Of a DNA stretch of 8,736 bases, positions 5,846 to 8,736 are shown in pieces. The translations under genes were made by a program, and so were the position numbers. The number at the start of each line of letters is the position of its first letter. The stretch's first letter is position 1. The notes beneath the pieces are model-generated. The model worked only from the letters and a program-made list of their open reading frames with translations, was not told where the DNA came from and did not search any database. The stretch is from Saprospiraceae bacterium (GTDB taxonomy: Bacteria > Bacteroidota > Bacteroidia > Chitinophagales > Saprospiraceae), in assembly GCA_014379665.1 (NCBI GenBank), contig JACMLK010000086.1, positions 1 to 8,736 on the forward strand, given 5' to 3'.

Positions 5846-8289
5846 CTGGATGCCGTGATAATTGGTTTGCTGTTAAGTGCTTCAGGCGTTGCATCATTCA
5901 GATTACATGAATTGATGTCAATGTCAGCAGGAAAGATAATATGACCTGCATTGAATATCGGACTGGTTACTGTCAGAGTCTGATTGCAAGTCACCGTAGG
6001 GTCACTTATTACAAACCATTGACGGACTACAGTACCAAACCCACAGCTATTCAGCGAATTAGATAATATCCTGCTGTTGAATTTAAGATTTCCGCATACT
6101 CCGGTTACTGTTGGTTTGCCAAAAAATGATGTATCAAATGAAGGACTGTTAATATTAGCCCATATCGCTATTTTCGGGTCACCACAAGCAAGTGTCACAT
6201 TTGGTGGGCAAGTCAATACTGGTTTTCTCTTATTCTGAACTTTAACGACAGTTTCGCAATCATTAAAGTTACCTGCATTATCATATACTCTTAGAATTAC
6301 TGTGACATAGGATGACGGGCTTGTGACGTCTTCACAACAAAAATTGACTTTGGGTCCAAAATTTAGGTCTGATGCAAACCCAGGACAAAATGTGGTTTTT
6401 CTTCTGACCGCAAAGCTGTCAATTCCACAATAATCATTACTATGATCATCCAAAGATTCTGCAAATAACTCAGCCGAACCGCTATCTTCTAATGAAATGA
6501 TGGTTGAGCCTTCACAAATGGCAGTAGGGGGTGTTCTGTCCACCACATCTACTTCTGTAAAGCAATCTGTAGAATTGCCGCAAGCATCTACTACTGTATA
6601 TTTTATCCACGTTCTACCCAAAGCAAGATTAATAATCGTATAATTAGGGTAAGTACCTATTACTTTTGTATCAGTTGGCAAAGGACCCTCTGATGTGACA
6701 AATGGTGTAGATGGACCTGGATCATTACCTAATGCATCTGCTTTTTTAAATTTGACCGACCAGGTTGTTTCTGAGCAATCGTGTATCACAATTGGTGGTC
6801 TCACTACCCAATCTGCAGTACATGAGGAGCTCTTGGTAGTTATTACCGCTGCCACTGTGGAATTGTCTAAAGGGGTCACCATATCAGCAGGGCAAGTAAC
6901 TACAGGAGGGATATCATCATGTATTTTAATAGTTTGCGGGCAAATTTTATCTTCACCGGTACACCAGTCTATGATATTCCATTGTCTGAAAACCTTAATA
7001 CCTGCGCCGCACAAATCAAATACTACATCATTGTAATATACCTGAATGTTCTGGCATGAAATATTGGTAGGCTGACCGCTCACAGAAGGAGCTGGTGCTC
7101 CATTTGGCAAAGCGATGAAATTTACACTACAGGATACAATATAGTCAGGAGGGCAGATAACTTCCGCCAAACTGATTCTTCTGATATAAAAATACTGCGT
7201 TTTGACGTCAGACACATTGCCACTTGCATCAGTAACAGTCCATTGTCTTTGTATTATTTTGGAAAATCTGTCTGCACATTGTAAATTTGTAACAATATCA
7301 TTCTTTTTGTATATTAATGAAGCAGAACTAGAACATGCATCCATAAACATAGGTCTGTTGGATGCGTTGGCTGCAGTTTGATTCAAAAATGCGATTTCAC
7401 CATTACACGGCAGTGTACAAATAGAAGCACTTACAGATGATTTCACATTGCCCACCCTGCTTTCGATGTCGAGGGTATTGATGTTAATAACTACACCAGG
7501 TGTAAGGACGGTCACTGAAGAAAGTACCAGAAAATAATTAGTGCCTACATTAAGACTTCCGGAAAATGTATTTACCGTCATTGATATTAAATTGTTACAT
7601 GGCATAGTGGGATCAAAGCTGCCGCTATATAAATTAAACCTGGCATTTGTCTGCCCCAAATTGATGTCAACAATTCCTGTGGCATCCACTGCAAATTGCA
7701 ATACCGTATAGTTAGCAGGTGAAAAGCCGCCTGTTCCACCTGTACATATCGAACCAAACGGTCTATTAAATTGTGGGGAATCCCAGCTAACTATCGTATC
7801 AAATGAAGTGATTCTCTCCTCACACGGACAGGTGGTGATCACCGGTGGAAGCTTGTCTTCAATCAAAGCATCACCCCAGCATGTATTTCCACAGCCTCTG
7901 AGCGTCACTTTTACTCTTAGAGTCAGGCCGATATGAGTGCTGTTGATTACCGGTCTTTTGACAGGAAGTCCCTGAAAAGTGGCCACTGTGACAGATGGGA
8001 GCAAGGTGCCGTTGGCAAATTTAGCTTCCACATCATACAGACTGTCAATATAAGCCGGGGCTTCCAGTATCATGTCGGGCTCGATAGTCATAGAACAGTC
8101 GTCATCCAGTGATATCTGAACTAAATCATTACATGCCATAATGGTATTACAATCCACAACAATCTGGCCATGCACTAATGTTTGAGAAAATATAAGAGTT
8201 AAGGCAATTGAGCATGCCAGTGTGGTCGTCTTGAAAATTCCGTTAAAAACATTCCGGAACAAATTTTGAGTAAAAATGGGTCTTTTCAT
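5758..8289 (-). CDS. N-terminal part of the giant T9SS-secreted HYR/Ig-like repeat protein (frameshifted near its 3' end)
   Basis: A possible start at 8331 exists. I prefer the ATG at 8287-8289 (MKRPIFTQN), which gives a basic n-region, a hydrophobic core (TLACSIALTLIFSQTLVHG) and a likely signal-peptide cleavage just before or after the Gln that follows. The earlier ATG abuts the terminator of the upstream gene. The mature part is Cys-rich and built of HYR/Ig-like units. Recurrent marks are PPVITTCP, AEVICPPDY, PPVVTCPADM, PPTAICEGS and KPVLTCPPN, alternating with QRQWTVTDASGN, FRQWNIIDWCTG, KYTVVDACGNSTDC and VRQWFVISD. A different beta-sandwich (about 181-276) sits early in the chain. The last 21 codons (from about 5823 to the TAA at 5758-5760) are out-of-frame translation. 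The natural continuation, YTDQLFYYVP, is in the -1 frame and leads into the dockerin/cohesin/T9SS part. The joined product would be about 1485 residues. Without the second part this fragment lacks a sorting signal and should not be secreted by T9SS. No enzymatic motif is seen. Confidence 0.85.
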   Translation of the reverse strand: MKRPIFTQNLFRNVFNGIFKTTTLACSIALTLIFSQTLVHGQIVVDCNTIMACNDLVQISLDDDCSMTIEPDMILEAPAYIDSLYDVEAKFANGTLLPSVTVATFQGLPVKRPVINSTHIGLTLRVKVTLRGCGNTCWGDALIEDKLPPVITTCPCEERITSFDTIVSWDSPQFNRPFGSICTGGTGGFSPANYTVLQFAVDATGIVDINLGQTNARFNLYSGSFDPTMPCNNLISMTVNTFSGSLNVGTNYFLVLSSVTVLTPGVVININTLDIESRVGNVKSSVSASICTLPCNGEIAFLNQTAANASNRPMFMDACSSSASLIYKKNDIVTNLQCADRFSKIIQRQWTVTDASGNVSDVKTQYFYIRRISLAEVICPPDYIVSCSVNFIALPNGAPAPSVSGQPTNISCQNIQVYYNDVVFDLCGAGIKVFRQWNIIDWCTGEDKICPQTIKIHDDIPPVVTCPADMVTPLDNSTVAAVITTKSSSCTADWVVRPPIVIHDCSETTWSVKFKKADALGNDPGPSTPFVTSEGPLPTDTKVIGTYPNYTIINLALGRTWIKYTVVDACGNSTDCFTEVDVVDRTPPTAICEGSTIISLEDSGSAELFAESLDDHSNDYCGIDSFAVRRKTTFCPGFASDLNFGPKVNFCCEDVTSPSSYVTVILRVYDNAGNFNDCETVVKVQNKRKPVLTCPPNVTLACGDPKIAIWANINSPSFDTSFFGKPTVTGVCGNLKFNSRILSNSLNSCGFGTVVRQWFVISDPTVTCNQTLTVTSPIFNAGHIIFPADIDINSCNLNDATPEALNSKPIITASSCSQIGISILISYFIMCRKRALKFLERGK
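5811..5845 (-). other. Frameshift junction in the giant T9SS cargo gene
   Basis: The upstream frame is open to 5758 and the downstream frame is open from 5872, so the two overlap. By repeat logic the true protein reads SCSQIGIS (upstream frame, to 5824) and then YTDQLFYYVPEAC (downstream frame, from 5824). The two frames share base 5824, so a single base appears to be missing around 5824-5829, next to a run of three T on the minus strand. Whether this is a real mutation or a sequencing/assembly error cannot be told from the window. Confidence 0.85.
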
Positions 8290-8336
8290 TGTATGAAAAT
8301 TTAATATTTGATTAAATCGATAAGATTTCATGATTT

Positions 8337-8387
8337 GAAAAAAGTAAGGTGCATTTCATGAAAAGCTAACTTTTCATCATATGCACC
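8337..8387 (-). terminator. Intrinsic terminator of the upstream T9SS cargo gene
   Basis: Arms at 8348-8365 and 8370-8387 are 18 nt each with two mismatches, around a 4-nt loop. Read on the minus strand the hairpin is followed by TTAC and then six T (8343-8338). It begins 11 nt after the stop codon at 8398-8400, as expected for rho-independent termination of that gene. Confidence 0.85.
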
Positions 8388-8397
8388 TGACTAATAA

Positions 8398-8736
8398 TTA
8401 ATTTATTACAATCATTTTACGGGTGGCTGAATGGGTGTTTGAATCCAGTTGATAATACAGCACACCATTGATATTAAATGTACTTACATCCAGATTGATG
8501 GTATTATATCCTTTGGCATAATGTCCAGTTGTCTGATAGATCAACTTTCCGGTCAGGTCAAACAACTTGAAGGTCATTACATCTGTTTCCGGTAGATTGA
8601 ATCCAATCACCGTTGAATTATTAAATGGATTAGGTACATTTTGATATAGCTCAAACTTGTCTGAATTATTTAAAGTTGATCTTCCGGAATCAAGTCTGAT
8701 ACCATTTGATGACAGATTTCCTGATTCCTGAGTATA
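8398..8736 (-). CDS. C-terminal end of a second T9SS-secreted protein (start outside window)
   Basis: The frame is open from the right edge (8736) to the TAA at 8398-8400, giving 112 C-terminal residues. A GTG at 8608-8610 could be taken as a start, but it lies inside the conserved domain (FNNSTVIGFNLP), so the gene clearly continues past the window. The visible part is a low-complexity Ser/Asn linker, then a T9SS type A sorting domain: YQNVPNPF, VIGFNLPE, FKLFDLTGKLIYQ, KGYNTINLDVS, NGVLYYQL and RKMIVIN. It resembles the sorting domain of the neighbouring giant gene in order and spacing. The terminator right after the stop separates the two. The function of the exported part is not visible. 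The protein is exported by T9SS to the surface or medium (family knowledge). Confidence 0.92.
   Translation of the reverse strand, partial: YTQESGNLSSNGIRLDSGRSTLNNSDKFELYQNVPNPFNNSTVIGFNLPETDVMTFKLFDLTGKLIYQTTGHYAKGYNTINLDVSTFNINGVLYYQLDSNTHSATRKMIVIN

Noticed and set aside
6695..7036. 113-residue plus-strand reading frame opposite the giant repeat gene
   Set aside because: Antisense shadow of a well-supported coding region, with no recognisable motif. The same applies to 4518-4823, 4835-5107 and 5217-5558 (+).
8398..8610. A complete 70-residue protein starting at the GTG at 8610
   Set aside because: The start would fall inside the T9SS sorting domain. The frame is open to the window edge with the YQNVPNPF motif upstream.

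Overview
The window looks like a chromosomal stretch of a low-GC member of the Bacteroidota, most likely near Saprospiraceae/Saprospirales. This rests on protein content, because there is no rRNA or other marker here. The evidence is a TonB-receptor-like outer-membrane barrel of the Bacteroidota type, two proteins ending in type A sorting domains of the type IX secretion system (T9SS), a Cys-rich HYR/Ig-like repeat protein with dockerin-like repeats, and a PdxJ with the VNINK N-terminus that I associate with Bacteroidota. No strong Shine-Dalgarno sequences stand out, which also fits the group.

Layout, left to right. Positions 2-1849 (+) hold the C-terminal 615 codons of an outer-membrane beta-barrel protein whose start lies left of the window. 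It converges on the minus-strand genes with only 10 bp between the two stop codons. Positions 1860-2573 (-) are pdxJ, for vitamin B6 synthesis. Positions 2710-3672 (-) encode an MDR-superfamily NAD(P)H-dependent oxidoreductase without zinc ligands, ending in a short CCCC-TTC-GGGG terminator. Positions 3830-8289 (-) are, in my reading, one very large T9SS-secreted surface or extracellular protein of about 1485 residues. A one-base frameshift near 5824-5829 splits it into two open frames. Its order is signal peptide, HYR/Ig-like repeats with one foreign beta-sandwich insert, a PKD-like unit, a carboxypeptidase-regulatory-like unit, dockerin-like repeats, a cohesin-like domain and a T9SS sorting domain. 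A strong intrinsic terminator (3767-3798) follows it. Positions 8398-8736 (-) are the C-terminal end of a second T9SS cargo gene running off the right edge, closed by its own 18-bp hairpin terminator (8337-8387).

Four genes are read leftwards and one rightwards. Terminators follow both T9SS genes and the oxidoreductase, so these look like separate transcription units rather than one operon. The two T9SS cargo proteins would use the same export and anchoring machinery, which is not encoded in this window. pdxJ and the oxidoreductase are housekeeping or metabolic genes with no evident link to them.

I see no RNA genes, CRISPR array, insertion sequence, integrase or attachment site. No intergenic stretch exceeds 160 bp. 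The most notable points are the frameshift inside the giant repeat protein and the co-occurrence of dockerin-like and cohesin-like modules in that one polypeptide. I do not see clear evidence for a wholly new system.
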